Below, piece by piece: positions 21,001-32,449 of a stretch of DNA of 33,150 nt. The number at the start of each line of letters is the position of its first letter. The stretch's first letter is position 1. Both the position numbers and the translations under genes were made by a program. This stretch comes from Gonium pectorale. Its lineage: Eukaryota > Chlorophyta > Chlorophyceae > Chlamydomonadales > Volvocaceae. Under the pieces are notes generated by a model, which was given only the letters and a program-made list of their open reading frames with translations, was not told the origin of the DNA and did not search any database. The stretch lies in assembly GCA_001584585.1 (NCBI GenBank), contig LSYV01000012.1, forward strand, positions 1,559,330-1,592,479, in the 5' to 3' direction.

Positions 21001-24000
21001 GCAGGCCCCATATGGAGTCGAAGGAGCCCGCCAGCACGCCCTCTACCTCCGCCGCGAGGCCCGGGCCGGCACGCAGCTGGCGCTCCTATGAAGCGGCAGA
21101 AGGGGACGTTGTGCTGCCAAGGTTGCGGACATGACACGCGGCCCTTGCATGGCCAGGAGATACGCTGTGCTGTGTATGCAATAGAATGCAACAAGCGCAA
21201 CAACCTGTAGGGCATCGACACCCAAACAGCGATACCGGCACAAGAACCCAGCAGTCAGCCCAACAGACCTTGAGCCTGAGCGCGTATCCGCGCCCCGCGC
21301 TGCCGAGAGCCTTGATGGCGATGATGCCAGACGACCCTGCGGCCAATGCGGCATTTGCAAATTGGCAGTTGGGGTGGCTATTGCATGCTTTCAGAGTATG
21401 GGGGGTTCACGGCAGCAGACAAGTTTGAACGATGGTGTCTTGTGCACAGAAGGTCGTAAATACAATCGCCTTAGCGTGCAAGGTGCCCATGAGTATGTGT
21501 AACGCGCTGGCTGGAACGCGCACGAGAGCAGGTTAGCTGCCTGACCCGCGAAGAAAGGTGCACCCAGACCCTCGTACCCGTCGTCGGCCCCGCGGAATTG
21601 CGCACGGGGCTGGGCGAGCGCGCCCGAGCGCCATCTGCAGGAGGTTCCTGGGATCCGGAATCACGGAACCATAGTGGGCCGGGCAGACACAAGTCGACGA
21701 AAGGCATCAGGACACGCGTTATCACCTTGGAGCAAGGTAAACACCTAGCTACGCAGCCCCGCCTCGGCAAAGCCACTGTGAAGCGGCACAACCCTTAGCC
21801 TTGCCGGGCTCGCACATGTGTCGACCTGCCTATGACACCTACCCATGTAACCGCGAGGAGGCCCAGGTGGTCAAGGGCGCAGAGGATGTTGGTCCGTGCC
21901 GAGCGCACGTCCAGGGGCGGGATGGTGAGGAGGCCTGGCGTCATCGGGCTGTTCGTGAGGACGGTGGCGAGTGCAGCGAGCATGGTGCCGTTGCGGAGGG
22001 GGTTGTCCAAGAGGGGCGCAACCTCCTGTGCAGCGAGCAAGGGGCGACAGCCAAAGAGAACAAGACTTGAGGACGGAGAGGCTAGAATAAGTCGCTACGA
22101 ACAAGGGCGCAGCTTAAGCAGAAGCTACGGTAGCAGCTCCGATGCCGTGACGAGGAGTTCCCCGAACACAAGCCTGTCGGAACACGTACACTGAAACCTA
22201 CAATGCATTCTTAAGACACGCCGCCTTGGAATGCATCTATACGCCAAACGCACAGACCTCTTGCAATGGGTACGAAAGTGGGTCCTGAGAGCACTTGCGC
22301 TCACCTCAGTCGGCAACAGACGAAGCCCCAAGTCCTCCAGCCAGTGCCGTGTCTCACGCTCCTGCATTTGCAGCAACATCGTAAACTAAGGGATCAAAAA
22401 GCCCGTGCACTAAAGAAAAGGCGCTCCGCCCGCTCCACAGGCAGCAGAAGTGTCTCAGAACCGTACCTGCCAGGCAAGAGGGCGCCGAACAGCGATGGGT
22501 TCCTCGGGAACGAGCGGTGCGGTCTGCCGGTGAGGCGACCCTGGCCGGCGAGAGGGTGAAGAAAGCCCGTCGGCGGACGGGCCAGCATCAGGCGGCACCG
22601 CGCGGTCCAGAATGCTTGACCCTCCAGCAGCACTGGCGGAGCCGGCAGCGCCAGCACGCCTGCCCCTGCTGCTGCCTCGCCGGGGGCTCTTCGGTGCCTC
22701 AACGATCGCAACAGCACCGCCGCTACTGGCAGCGGCGGCGGAGCCAGCAGTTACCCCTCCTTCGGGGCCCTCGTTGAGCCCACTCGCGCGCCCGGGCGAG
22801 CTGCTGCGGCGCGGCTTCACGGTAAGGCCGGCGAAAGTGACTGCGGGGGGCCGCCGTGCCCCCGCCGCAATGTCGCCATCGCCCGCCGCGGATGTAGCTG
22901 CTGGGCGTTGCCGCGCAGCGGGAACACCAGCACTGGCTGGCTCAGTGCGCCGAGCCGCCGCTGCCAATGCCGGCCCGTTGCTATTGCTGCGCATCCCACG
23001 GCTGGACGCCTGGGGCGGCTTGGGATCCGCACCGTGCACTGCCGGGTCGACAATTATGTACCCACCGGCAGCAGAGCGGTCCCGAACTAGTTCAGCAGGC
23101 AGGAGCTTATCCTGCAGGGCGTTCCTCCAGTCAACCGGCGGCTTCTGCATGGCCACTGCGGCGCCGCCGTTGCTCGCCCCGCCGCCGGAGGCGTGCGGAA
23201 CGTGGGGCGGCTGCAGCACCGCCGCTGCTTGCTGATGCCCATGCGTGTTTGGCGGCTGCGGGTCCTGGTGCTGCAGATCCTGGCGAGGTTGCTGCAGAAG
23301 CGTGTTCTGTCTGAAGACTTCTTGCGGTGCAGGCTCAGGCACGAGCGGCTCCTTAGCAAGCTCATGGGTGCGAACCTGCTGCCGCGTCGCCTCAAGTCGC
23401 TGCCGCAGCCGAGCCGCCTGAGCCGTCAGGTCGAGATACGACGATGAGGGCTGCTCCGCGATATTTGCATCGACGGGACTCTCCACGCGATCCACCTCGG
23501 TCGTTGCGAGGCGCAGCCCCGCGGCATCGACGGCATTGCCGCCAGTGCCCCACCCGTAGGGAACCCGGATGGGGACCTCCGGAGCCTGCCAGGCGGGGCG
23601 CAGGCCATAAGCTGGTGCAGGCGCCGGAGCTACGGCCACGCTGAATCCATGTTGGGGCTCCCAGGCTTGCCTTGGCTCCGGCTCAACAGGCCGACATGGC
23701 TCAGAATCGACGTGTGCCGAGCTGAACCGACCGGGCACGGCCACGCGACTGGCCAGACTTGGCTGGGGCTTCCGATTCGGCTGCAGGCGGGAGCCCTGCC
23801 AAATATGCTGCTGGTTGTGCTGCTCCGGTGCATTGCGGCTCAGTGAGGAAGTGCTGGAGTCCGCTGCCGCGGTCTCCCCGGCGCTTGGAGCGTCGGGCTG
23901 CCAGGGTGAGAGGTCCGTGAGGCTCGGATCGGCTTCGGGGGCCGGGAAGCGGCCCCAGTCCTCGCTCGCCTCGGGCCCCGCCTCCACGCGAGAGGCAAGA

Positions 24001-27000
24001 GAACCCTTCGATCGGGATCGAGAAAGAAATCGGGTTGACGTCAGTCCGGCACGGCAGCATGCTTGTACAGCTGCCCTAACTGCAACTCGCGGGCCGCCAC
24101 CCCTTGTAGGCCAGCGTAAGGAACGCGAAGGCAGTCTGTCCTGGCCCCTGAATCCAATACCCGTCAGGTACCGAGATCCCAAACGCACTTCATTCCGTTT
24201 GCGTACCCGTAGAGACACGCTGCCATCGCTTGGGCTCTGCCTCCGACCCTTCGAGCCGCCGCCCGCAGCTGCGAGCACAGCTGCACGACCGAGCACTCCA
24301 GCGCCGCTGTTCGCGAACTCGGATGCAGGTCCTCTGACGTCGGTAGGCTGTGGCAGCGCTAACAGCGTCGCCAGGGCGTTTGCCTCTAGCTCTTCCCTCT
24401 CACGCTGCTCCTGCTGCAGCTGGTGCCAATATGCTACCTCTTCCCATGGGGCCTTGTCCCCCACCTCGACTGGGACCGGGACATCCGACTCGCGGGGATC
24501 AAACGGCTTGCCTAGCACATCCGCGGTGGATGGCTGCTCCTGTTGTTGCTCCTGCCGCTGCTGTACATGCCGCGCCCATAGGTGCTCTTGCTGACGCTCC
24601 TGCTCCCTGTGCCAATCAGCGCGCGCCGCCTCCTTGGCACTGCTCCTGCTGCTCCGGCCGCTGCTGCTCCTGCGCCGGCGGCTGCCAGCCGAGGGCCCCG
24701 GCCCCACGCCCCGACCGTCTCCTGAAATCAGCTGTAGGCTCTGCAGAATCTCTTCAATGCTTGAAGGAGCCTGAGCCTGCGGTGGCAGCGGCGGCAACGC
24801 CGAGGAACCGGCCACCCCGCTCACAGTGCCGCCGTTAGCAGCGCATGGCGCCACGGTTTCGCGTGCCGCATCATTCAGCTGCTGTTGCTGCTGCAGCATG
24901 GGTGGGCATGCTGCTCCAAGCGTGGGGCCTTCCGTGGCTGCGTTGTCGACAGCTTCATGCGGGCCGACATGGCCTGAGCTTCCCTCCCTGCCACCGCTGC
25001 TTCCGCCTTGTGACGGCCCCGCCAGGAAGGCACGGGTCTTGGCCTTCAGCCTCTCAGCCGCAACCTGCAGCGCGGTGGGCACGTAAGTTCCTAATGCACG
25101 CGCAGACTAGCTTTTCATCCATCCCGGCGTGAAGCGCGCAGAAAGCGTGTTGTTTTTTCAGACATGCCGATATTGCAGCGCAATATCCGGATCGATCCCC
25201 TTACCTCTGAGTCTAGGGACGCCGGACTAGCGGATCCAGTCAGCCCTTGGGCATGGAGGTGAGGGTGGGATAACATCAGCACATGCTGCGGCGAACTGGC
25301 CTCAGGCCCCTGAGCTCCGCTGTTAGCCTCCTCCCGGTCCTGCTGACCCTGCGGGCCCACACTGCTCTGCGGCTGCAGGGGCAGCCGCAGAGACTCATGA
25401 GAGACCCACGGCTCCTGGCCCCGCCCATGCGACTCATTGTGCACCTCCGCATATAAAGGCGGTGCGGGACGCTGCGCGCCGGAATGCTCTGGCTCGGGCG
25501 GATGTGGGGGCAAGCAAGGCTGCAGGTGCGGGTGCTCGGGCAGCTGGGAGTGCAGCGTGTTGGACTGGTACGAATGGTTACCATGCAGGGCTGCGCTAGC
25601 ATGCCCTCCGGCCGCTGCCACGAAGCCGTTCCGAGCGAGCGGGTGAGGCCCTGACCCTGATCCGGAGGGGCGCTGCGGCCGCGGCGCCACGTCACCAGAA
25701 TGCAGGGACGGGACCGACTCCCGCGCCACCGCCAGCGCTGCGGAGCCTGAGCGCGATCGCTCAGATGATGGAACCGATTCTGAAGCGACCCCGTTGTCTG
25801 GGCGCACCTCGGGTCCTGCATGCTGAAGGCCCACCGACGCTACTGACTCCATGGAGGCCAGACCCGGCGCCGAGGACGCCCGCGGCACGCCCGCTGCCCC
25901 AATGACGGCGCTGGCTACGGAGTCCAACTCTGACTGGTGATGCCTAGGATGAACCTCGCTGCGCGCCCCACGACCTGACAGCGCGGACAGGAGCTGCTCC
26001 AGGTCTGCAGCTATTGCGGCTGCACTGACGGGCCGATCGGTGCTGAGGACGTCAGAAACGCCCGCCACCTCCTCGCCTGCAGCCGCACCAGTGCTGTGAA
26101 ACCGAACCGGAGGGGCTTCGTCCGCGTCCTGGTCCCCAGCGGCGGCAGCCCCACCAACCCATGCTCCATCCCCGCCAATCGCGGGCTCGTCCGCGTCGTG
26201 GACGTGTGCAATGATGGCGGCGGGCTGATCATCGACCGCGCCGGCAACAGCGGTATCGAGGGTGCTGCGGGCGCCCAATGCTTCCAATGCAGCCTGCAAT
26301 CCCAACGGGCTCTCGCTTCGCGGGCTCTCAAGAATGGGCAACAAAGGCTGGCCTTGGTCGCCAGTAGCAGCTGCTGCGGACGACGCCCGTTCCAAGGCAG
26401 CCGCTACCGCATCGTCAAGTGGCCGCTCGCGCCCGTAGCAACCGACGCTGCCGCTTTCGCTGGGTATCCCGACGCCGAAGTCGCGCGCTGCAGCGAGGGC
26501 GCCCTCAGACGTTGGCGATGGTGCTTCCGGTGATGCAATGAGCCCGCCGCCTATGCTGCCAGAGCCCACGGGCTTGGCACGAAAGTCCGCGCCCTCCTCC
26601 GCCCACGTGCGCACCCGCTCCACGCGGTCCTGGGACGGCATCGCGTTCACGACGGCCGCTGACATACCGGAGAAGCTACTGGTACCGCCGACTGAGACCG
26701 TCAGCGTTGTCAGCGCCGTCGACGCACGCTGTCTCGGGCTGGAGGCGACTCCGGAAACGCCCGAGGCGGCCGCCGCTGCAGCCGTCGCTGAGTCGAGCCA
26801 AGGCGTGGGCATGGAGCTGGGGCGGTGGCCAGGAATCGCCGATCCGGAGGGATGCATGATCGCGCCAACTGGTGAATCGCACGACTCAGGGCTCATATGC
26901 GTAGCAGACGATGGCTGGAAGAAGCGGGAGACCAATGCGGAGGTGCTGCGTACTGGATCGATGCGGGGCAGCAAGTCACTCTGCGAGGTCGCCGCCCTAG

Positions 27001-30000
27001 GAGCGGTGGCGCCGGCGGGCTCGTCCTCGGACAGGGTCGCAAGGCGGCCCCCCGTAGACGGCAACCTGTGGCAAATTAGGGTGGTAAGTGTGGCCCGTTA
27101 GCGAGTGCAATGTGTGGTCCCAAGGCGATGCAGACACACAAGGGCCCATATGCAGCATAGCGCCGCTTGACTCGCGCCAGCACACGCACCTTGCAGAGTT
27201 TGGCAACCAGGATGCCATAGTCAGGCCGCGACCTGGGGGCAGGTCCTGGTCCCCACCCGTGCTGGCCGCAGCCTCCCCCACATTGCCCTTCACGACGGCG
27301 CAGACGCGAGCGCTGTGGGCGCTCGCGCCGCTAGCGGGCCTGCTGCCCTTGGGGATGGCGCCCGCTGGGTCCTCCAAGACCAAGCTCCTACGGGACGCCC
27401 AGGGGTCCGAGTCATCGTTGCCACCCGAAGATGACACCGCCTCTGCCACTGCGCCACGGTAGATGATGGCAGGATCATGGGCCGGGCTGTCACGGTAGGC
27501 GTGATATGCGCCTCCCGAGGAGCCAGCAGGCAGGGTGCCACGCTGCCCCATCTCATCGTCCCGCGGCGAAGATGACTCAACCGTGAAGAGCGGGTTAACG
27601 AAGCTCCTACCGCCCAGGCCGTTCCGAATGGGCGTGCCGTCGTCGTCACCCGCGCGCGGCCCGTGCCGCAAGCTGCGGCTGCTCAGCGGATGTCCAGCCT
27701 CGCCACCACCCAACGGGCTCATAGCCCCAACGGAATGACGCATCAACCCGCCCGACAGCCGACTGGAGCTAGCGCCGCCGGTAACACCAGAGTCTGTGGT
27801 CTCGGCGTCAGCTCCCAGGACAGCCTCACTGCCGAAGCTGCCCGCCAGAATGGCGCCGGCGCCGGCGCTCGCGGCGCTTGCACGTGCCGAGCTCGGGCGG
27901 CTCTCAACCCCAGCCGCCGGCTGCACGCCAAAAGACAGGCTGCGCAGGAGCTGACCGCTACTTGAACGGATCACGTCCCTCCCGATCCCTGGAGTGGAGT
28001 TCACGCCGCCACCACCGCCAACCGTGGTGTTGACTATCATGCTGCCAAACGCCCGCGCAGCGTTTGGAGTCGTTGCGGCGCTCGAGCTGCCCCCAGCTGG
28101 GGCCTCTCCCAGGCGGCCCTCACCCGACGGTGATGCCTGGTCAGCCCGTGGGGAATCGAACGGTCGGCGCCCTAGCTGCAGCGGCTTATCACTGCCTACG
28201 CTGCTCAGGCTGCCAAGGGCGTGATCCCGCGAGGAGTATCCGCCGAAAGCACCTGGACCCGACAGGGATGTGGATGTCGACATAAACGCCTGCAAATCGT
28301 GCCTAGCAACGCCAGCGGGCTGGCGCCGGTCACGTTCGCTCATGCCCTGTGGGTTCAACGAGACAGCGGCCGCGAGGGCGCCGGCATCCTCGCCAGAACC
28401 CCGTGTGCGCGCCGTGCTCCGCGGCGGGGAGGCAGTGGAGCCGGCAGTTGCGCTCGCCGTTGTTGCGCTGTGGCGCTCCCGAAGGGAGGTCCACGCCGAG
28501 GGCTGCACATAGTCGTCGTACCCTGAGGATATGTCGTGCATCGCACTATTCACGCCCGCAGCGGGTGGCGTGACACTGCCGCTGGGGCTGATAAGCCCTA
28601 GGCCGCGGGCACTGCCGCGCGGGCTGGTCGAGGGCAGGTCCTCCTCGCCGTGGCTGCGCGGGCTGCTCGGCGTGTCCAGCTCCGAAACCGCGGCGGTGGT
28701 GAAGGACATTGGCGTATTTGCGGCCGCGTTCATGGCAGATTCGGGCATGGAGTAGATAGACGAGAGGTCTGCAGAGCGCAGAGAGGCGGTAGATCAGGTA
28801 GGCCGCATGGGCATACAGATTTACAAGACGGCGTGTACCAGGGAGAGCAGATGGTACGAGGGGCAGGAGGTGCTGCATGGCGGCATGCGCCGGGGTTCCC
28901 CACCTGCCACGCTGTGCATCGCCTGGGAGGTAGTGATGGTGGAATGCTCGTCCTGAAGCGCCTGCCCTGTGGGGCCAAAGTCCGGGGGAGCAGCAGACAA
29001 TTATACACTGATTCCGTGATTGGCACCAGCTTGCTATTCAGTGCACATACCATCTCTGGAAACAAGGTGCGATGACTGCTTACATGAACCTATAGGAAAA
29101 ACAGTGGGCTGGACAACTGTCATAATTCATGCACACGTGCAAACTGCCCGTGGCCAGCTTCACCAGCTACCAACCGCTCCGTCAGCCCGATATTGCAAGT
29201 GCATGCCAGCCCTGCCTTAGAAACTGTTGATAGCGGACTTACCAGCCGATGTTCCTGTGCGCTCGCGGATGCTAGGCGTCGGACTGCTCATCATGCTGGT
29301 AGTCGCACCACCACCGCTCTGCACGGACTGGCGGTATGACGTGACCGGCGCAGCCAGGACAGGCTGGGTTTCCGCTGGCGCGGAGGTGGTGGGTAGCGAG
29401 AAGCCTCCAAAAATCTCGTCGCGCAGTGCCTCAAGGGGCCCGCGCGCCTGGGTGCTAGATGGCTTGCCGCCTGCGCTGCTGCCGCCCGCGCTGCCACCCA
29501 TGCTTCCAGGCGCGCTGCTGTTCACACTAATGGGGAGTGCGCCTCCGCCGATGCTGCCATGGGCCATGGCACCACTGCTGTTGCTGTACGTGTCCAAGGC
29601 GATCCCGGGGCCCGCTCCGCTACTGCTCGCGAACAAGGGCAGCACACCCTGCTGAGGTACGCGGTTGGTCGCTGGCTGCAACACCTCTCCTTGGTGAGGA
29701 GCCGTAGCGAGCCTGCTGCCAGCTGGCGGAACGGCCTGTGGCAGGGGCTGGGGTGCCGTTGCAGTCTGCAACCACGCTGCCGGCTGGCCGTACGCTGGCG
29801 GGGTCATCAAGCTACCCACTGCCCCGCCAGCGGCGATTCCTGCGCCTGCAGGCGCAGCGACTCCAGAAGCGAGCAACTCGCCATGTATGCGCGTCGCTGT
29901 GGCTAGCATGTCCTGCAGGCTATCCTGTACTGCTTGGAGGCCCGCTGACCGCGGCTTTGGGTGCCGTGGGGCCGGCAAGGGAGGCCTATCGGCGTGGTGG

Positions 30001-30275
30001 CCGGTGGAGGGTTCACCCCTGGCGTCCAGGCTACCAACTAGCCGCCGGCTCCGTTCCGCGGGCGTGTCTTCATCGCTGCTGCTTCCTGCAAATTGCGACC
30101 TGTCGTAGCCATGAGGGGCGTCCTCCACAAGCTCCGAGCTGCGATGCCGCTGTTCCAGCGTGGGCCGCAGCGGTGACCCAAAGGCACCCCCGTCGATGTC
30201 ATCCTCATAAAGCAGCGGCGTCGGAAAAAAACTAACAGTTCTGTGCGTGTGTGTAGCGAAGCTCGGCTGTGCCAT
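18088..30275 (-). CDS. Giant, mostly disordered protein with two C-terminal CH-like domains
   Basis: Assigned exons (minus): 30275-29243, 28768-27190, 27065-25205, 25064-24207, 24005-22467, 22361-22305, 22025-21843, 21085-20895, 20701-20404, 20253-19975, 19676-19579, 19411-19216, 18980-18525, 18393-18088. Every junction is in phase; total about 2,977 residues. Residues 1-1630 are Ser/Gly/Ala/Pro-rich with many SP sites and no fold I recognise. Charged, Gln-rich probable coiled coils lie near 1637-1672, 1695-1722 and 1965-1990. Two calponin-homology-like domains follow (about 2291-2415 and 2600-2716), and the end has a Gly/Ala-rich hydrophobic helix. CH domains usually bind actin, microtubules or signalling partners, so a cytoskeletal, ciliary or basal-body scaffold is my inference. 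A short exon may be missing between 21085 and 21843, and the last two exons are less certain. Two or more separate genes is the alternative, but phase continuity argues against it. Confidence 0.7.
18394..18524 (-). other. Probable last intron of the giant gene containing CAG repeats
   Basis: The frame before this stretch (ending LLAAAG) and the frame after it (AKDPTAAAMGYVSWVERYL) differ. A GTGGGA donor at 18524 and a GTCCAG acceptor at 18394 link them in phase 0. The interval includes CAG triplets that would read as a Gln tract if retained, ending at a stop at 18264. Confidence 0.5.
19216..20055 (-). other. CH-like domain 2 of the giant protein (exons 10-12)
   Basis: The segments in order are QLAALEASLLRWLAEAGAI, FASVLSLFADGTLICWLVSN (DG-xx-L signature), RSNWLKAIAALRSLPGMSRR, and YEEALVAGERPALTGLLEDL. 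The LRSLPGM / GLLEDLHRA ending is characteristic of a CH-like variant common in protist proteins. An in-frame stop 22 bases past the chosen donor at 19216 would be an alternative end (GHLRFV) if the last intron were not spliced. Confidence 0.7.
20895..22361 (-). other. CH-like domain 1 of the giant protein (exons 6-8)
   Basis: Helix 1 is ERETRHWLEDLGLRLLP; next comes LLDNPLRNGTMLAALATVLT, the position where CH domains have the D/N-G-xx-L signature; then LDVRSARTNILCALDHLGLL, like the NI-xxAL helix; and last VEGVLAGSFDSIWGLLNLIR, matching the closing WGLLxxI helix. The order and spacing fit a divergent CH fold. The link between the last two helices is uncertain because of the 757-base intron. 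Confidence 0.6.
24006..24206 (-). other. Probable intron, multiple of three, inside a long open exon
   Basis: A GTACGC donor and a pyrimidine-rich acceptor (TTTCTTTCTCGATCCCGATC then GAAG) bound a 201-nt segment with no in-frame stop. Its translation is rich in Arg, Trp and Cys, unlike the Ser/Ala/Gly/Gln-rich flanks, so I take it as an intron. Retention would add 67 residues without breaking the frame. Confidence 0.6.
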
Positions 30276-31024
30276 CTATGGGTTGACTAGCCTAGCCATG
30301 CCTAGCCAGGCCGGCCCCATGGCCAAGCATATTTGGGCATGCTAGAGACACTTTAGTACTCGTGGGAAGTAAGAACACTGAGGCTGAAGTCTACGAAGCA
30401 ACCAGATAACCATATGCGCACATCCCTCTTGATATTTATTTACTATTTGCAAAATGAAGCAAAGAATGCCTCAAAGCCGTACAGTAACGTTGACCGTTGT
30501 TGGCCATGGTCTTCAGCTCTTCTCTTTGGGAGCCTGGTCGTAAACTTTATCGTATACTTCGCTGTATCGACATTTTTACCTCGTGCTTATTTCTTCGCAG
30601 CCACACCGACCATGCTTGCTTCCACGACCCTCGCTCCCACCCATACAAGGTCGGTCCAGCATACGCATGTTCCATCTCGATCATCTCTTATGCCACTTAT
30701 GCTTGTGCAAACAGGGTTTCCGTGGCTCGCGGGTGCACGGCTCGCGTCGGAGTTTCCAGCCGGGCGCCGCTCCGCTGCCGGGCGTTCTTTGGCAAGTAAG
30801 TGGCTGTCGGTACCGAATCCGGAGCGTTTAAGTTGCGGAAAAGAGGTATCGGGAATGTTAGAGGTATCGGCGTGCCACGCCAGCAGTGAAGTCGGGTGGC
30901 CTCGTTTGCTGCCGATCGCCCCAGCCATGTCTTACGTAGCTCGATGTAGCGAGCCCATCATCAGTTTTCTTGCGTAGCTCAAGAGGTTGCTTAATGTCGT
31001 GTTTCTCGGCATGCAAGCGGGGCC
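30276..31024. promoter_or_regulatory. Divergent intergenic region, giant gene / 107-residue gene
   Basis: This stretch of about 750 bp separates the start codons of two divergent genes. It is AT-rich for this genome, most clearly at 30400-30620. Open frames here (for example from 30414) show no recognisable protein features. Promoters for both genes are expected here, but no motif is convincing. Confidence 0.45.
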
Positions 31025-31933
31025 ATGGCATATAAGAGCGTGGCCACATTCCGGCACCCAATCAACAGGAAGGAGGATGCAGATCGCAAGAAGGAGGAGC
31101 AGTGGCTCGCACAGCAGGAGCTCTTGGCGGAGCGGCGTGCGAAGGTTCGCGGTTGTTATTCCTGGGCGGGAAATCGGGAGCCGGGACTTTGAAGCAGCTG
31201 GTGCCTAAGGTTTGGCAGCCGTTGGCAGCTCGGCAAGCGCCTGTGACACGCGGGTACGGCATGTGGGGCCTAAGGTTTGGCAGCTGTTGGCGGCCACTGT
31301 GACACGCGAGTACGGCACGGGTACAACTTGAGCATAGCCGCTAGCGACGGAAAGGAAAGGTTGACTGCGCTTAGGCGTGAAGCCATATCACAACGTCAGC
31401 AACTCGCCCATCAGAGCCCTGAGGGTGTTCACCCTCCTTCCGCCTGCCGTTGGGTGTCCCGCAGAAGGAACGCCTGATGCAGAGCTTTGGCCGCAAGGAG
31501 GCCAAGCAGGGCGGTGGCAAGTCTGCAGAGCGCACTGCGGCGGCGTCGCCCCCGAAGCGGGCGGCGCGTGAGGAGGTGCGTCCCGTCTTACGTATTGTAC
31601 TGTGCCCCCCTACACCGCTTAGGTGCGCATACGATTCGGCGCAGCTCTCCATCGTGTACTGTGCCCCCCTACACCGCTTAGGTGCGCATACGATTCGGCG
31701 CAGCTCTCCATCGGGTAGATTAGTCGGGCCCCGCCTTAAAGCTAGGAGGCTCGCTCTTAATGAGACATGAAGCGTTTCTCACGTCCCCATCAGCTGACAA
31801 TCGCTGTCTAGATAAACTATGATGATCGCTGCTTCTGTAGGTCATTATTGAGGAGGAGGACGAGGTGCAGGCAGCGCCCAGTGGCGGTAACCCGCTGTCA
31901 GGTCTGCTGGGAGGCCTGTTCGGCAAGAAGTGA
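31025..31933 (+). CDS. Small charged protein, 107 residues, three exons, unknown function
   Basis: Exons 31025-31144, 31465-31575 and 31841-31933 join in phase 0. Exon 1 (40 aa) starts MAYKSVATFRHPINRKEDAD and is a charged helix (KKEEQWLAQQELLAERRAKK), probably a short coiled coil. Exon 2 is Lys/Arg/Ala-rich with SPPKR, which could be a basic localisation signal. Exon 3 is acidic (VIIEEEDEVQ) and ends in a Gly/Leu amphipathic tail, SGLLGGLFGKK. I do not recognise the protein. The first donor, GTTCGC, is non-consensus; the second, GTGCGT, is good, and both acceptors have pyrimidine tracts. The ATG is the first in the exon and overlaps a CATATAAG string. A TGTAA at 32309 lies about 380 bases after the stop. 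The even exon phases and charged composition support a real gene, but no homologue is known to me. Confidence 0.6.
31203..31320 (+). repeat. Imperfect direct repeat in intron 1 of the small charged-protein gene
   Basis: GCCTAAGGTTTGGCAG starts at 31203 and again at 31268, each followed by a GTTGGC(A/G)GC segment and then TGTGACACGCG(G/A)GTACGGC-like sequence. The unit is about 50-60 bases with small internal differences. Confidence 0.75.
31596..31713 (+). repeat. Exact 59-bp tandem duplication in intron 2 of the same gene
   Basis: Copy 1 is 31596-31654 and copy 2 is 31655-31713; I find no difference between them. Each begins TGTACTGTGCCCCCCTACAC and ends CTCTCCATCG. Exact identity in an intron implies a recent duplication, or an assembly artefact. 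Confidence 0.9.
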
Positions 31934-32308
31934 CACTGTCGATGCCGTGTTAGGCAAGGAGAAAGTTTGGCAAGTCTGCAACGGGCTGCGATCGTCCTGG
32001 CAGGCAGCATCACGTTCTGTAGCTGCTGCTGCCAGGCAGGGTTTGCCAGTGTACGAGAATCGCCGTTTAGCATATGCTCAGCCGTGCAGGGACTCCAGGG
32101 CCTGGTAGCTCGTGCAGGAGCGGTGCCGCGTTTAGCACCGGTTCTGGTGGAGTCGAGAAGGGTATTTGTATGCTAATATATGTGGAATAGTTTGAGTTTC
32201 CTTGCGAGCAAACCTATTGGCACCTTGCCGCAATGCGCTCTGAAGCTTGATGGAGGACCACGGACATTTGCCCGTAATGCGTATGTTGGTTTCATCAGAC
32301 CACGGGTT

Positions 32309-32313
32309 TGTAA
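32309..32313 (+). promoter_or_regulatory. Candidate polyadenylation signal TGTAA
   Basis: It lies downstream of the 107-residue gene's stop at 31933 and is the first TGTAA after it. Another TGTAA is at 32444-32448. Confidence 0.5.
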
Positions 32314-32449
32314 AACATAGCATTGCACGCATCAAGTGGTATCGTAATGCAAAGCCTGAGAGGATGTATTACAAGGGCTAGGAAATGGCTGATGTTGACA
32401 TGCCGTTAGCCCAGGGTGGACGAGATGCTGGGCTCAAAAGGCTTGTAAC

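Noticed and set aside
21300..21352. Extra exon (IIAIKALGSAGRGYAL) between the two halves of CH-like domain 1
   Set aside because: The helix-like sequence is suggestive, but no donor with consensus and correct phase was found; kept only as a possibility.
30414..30977. 187-residue plus-strand open frame starting MRTSLLIFIYY
   Set aside because: It lies in an AT-rich divergent promoter region, with no splice partners or recognisable domain.
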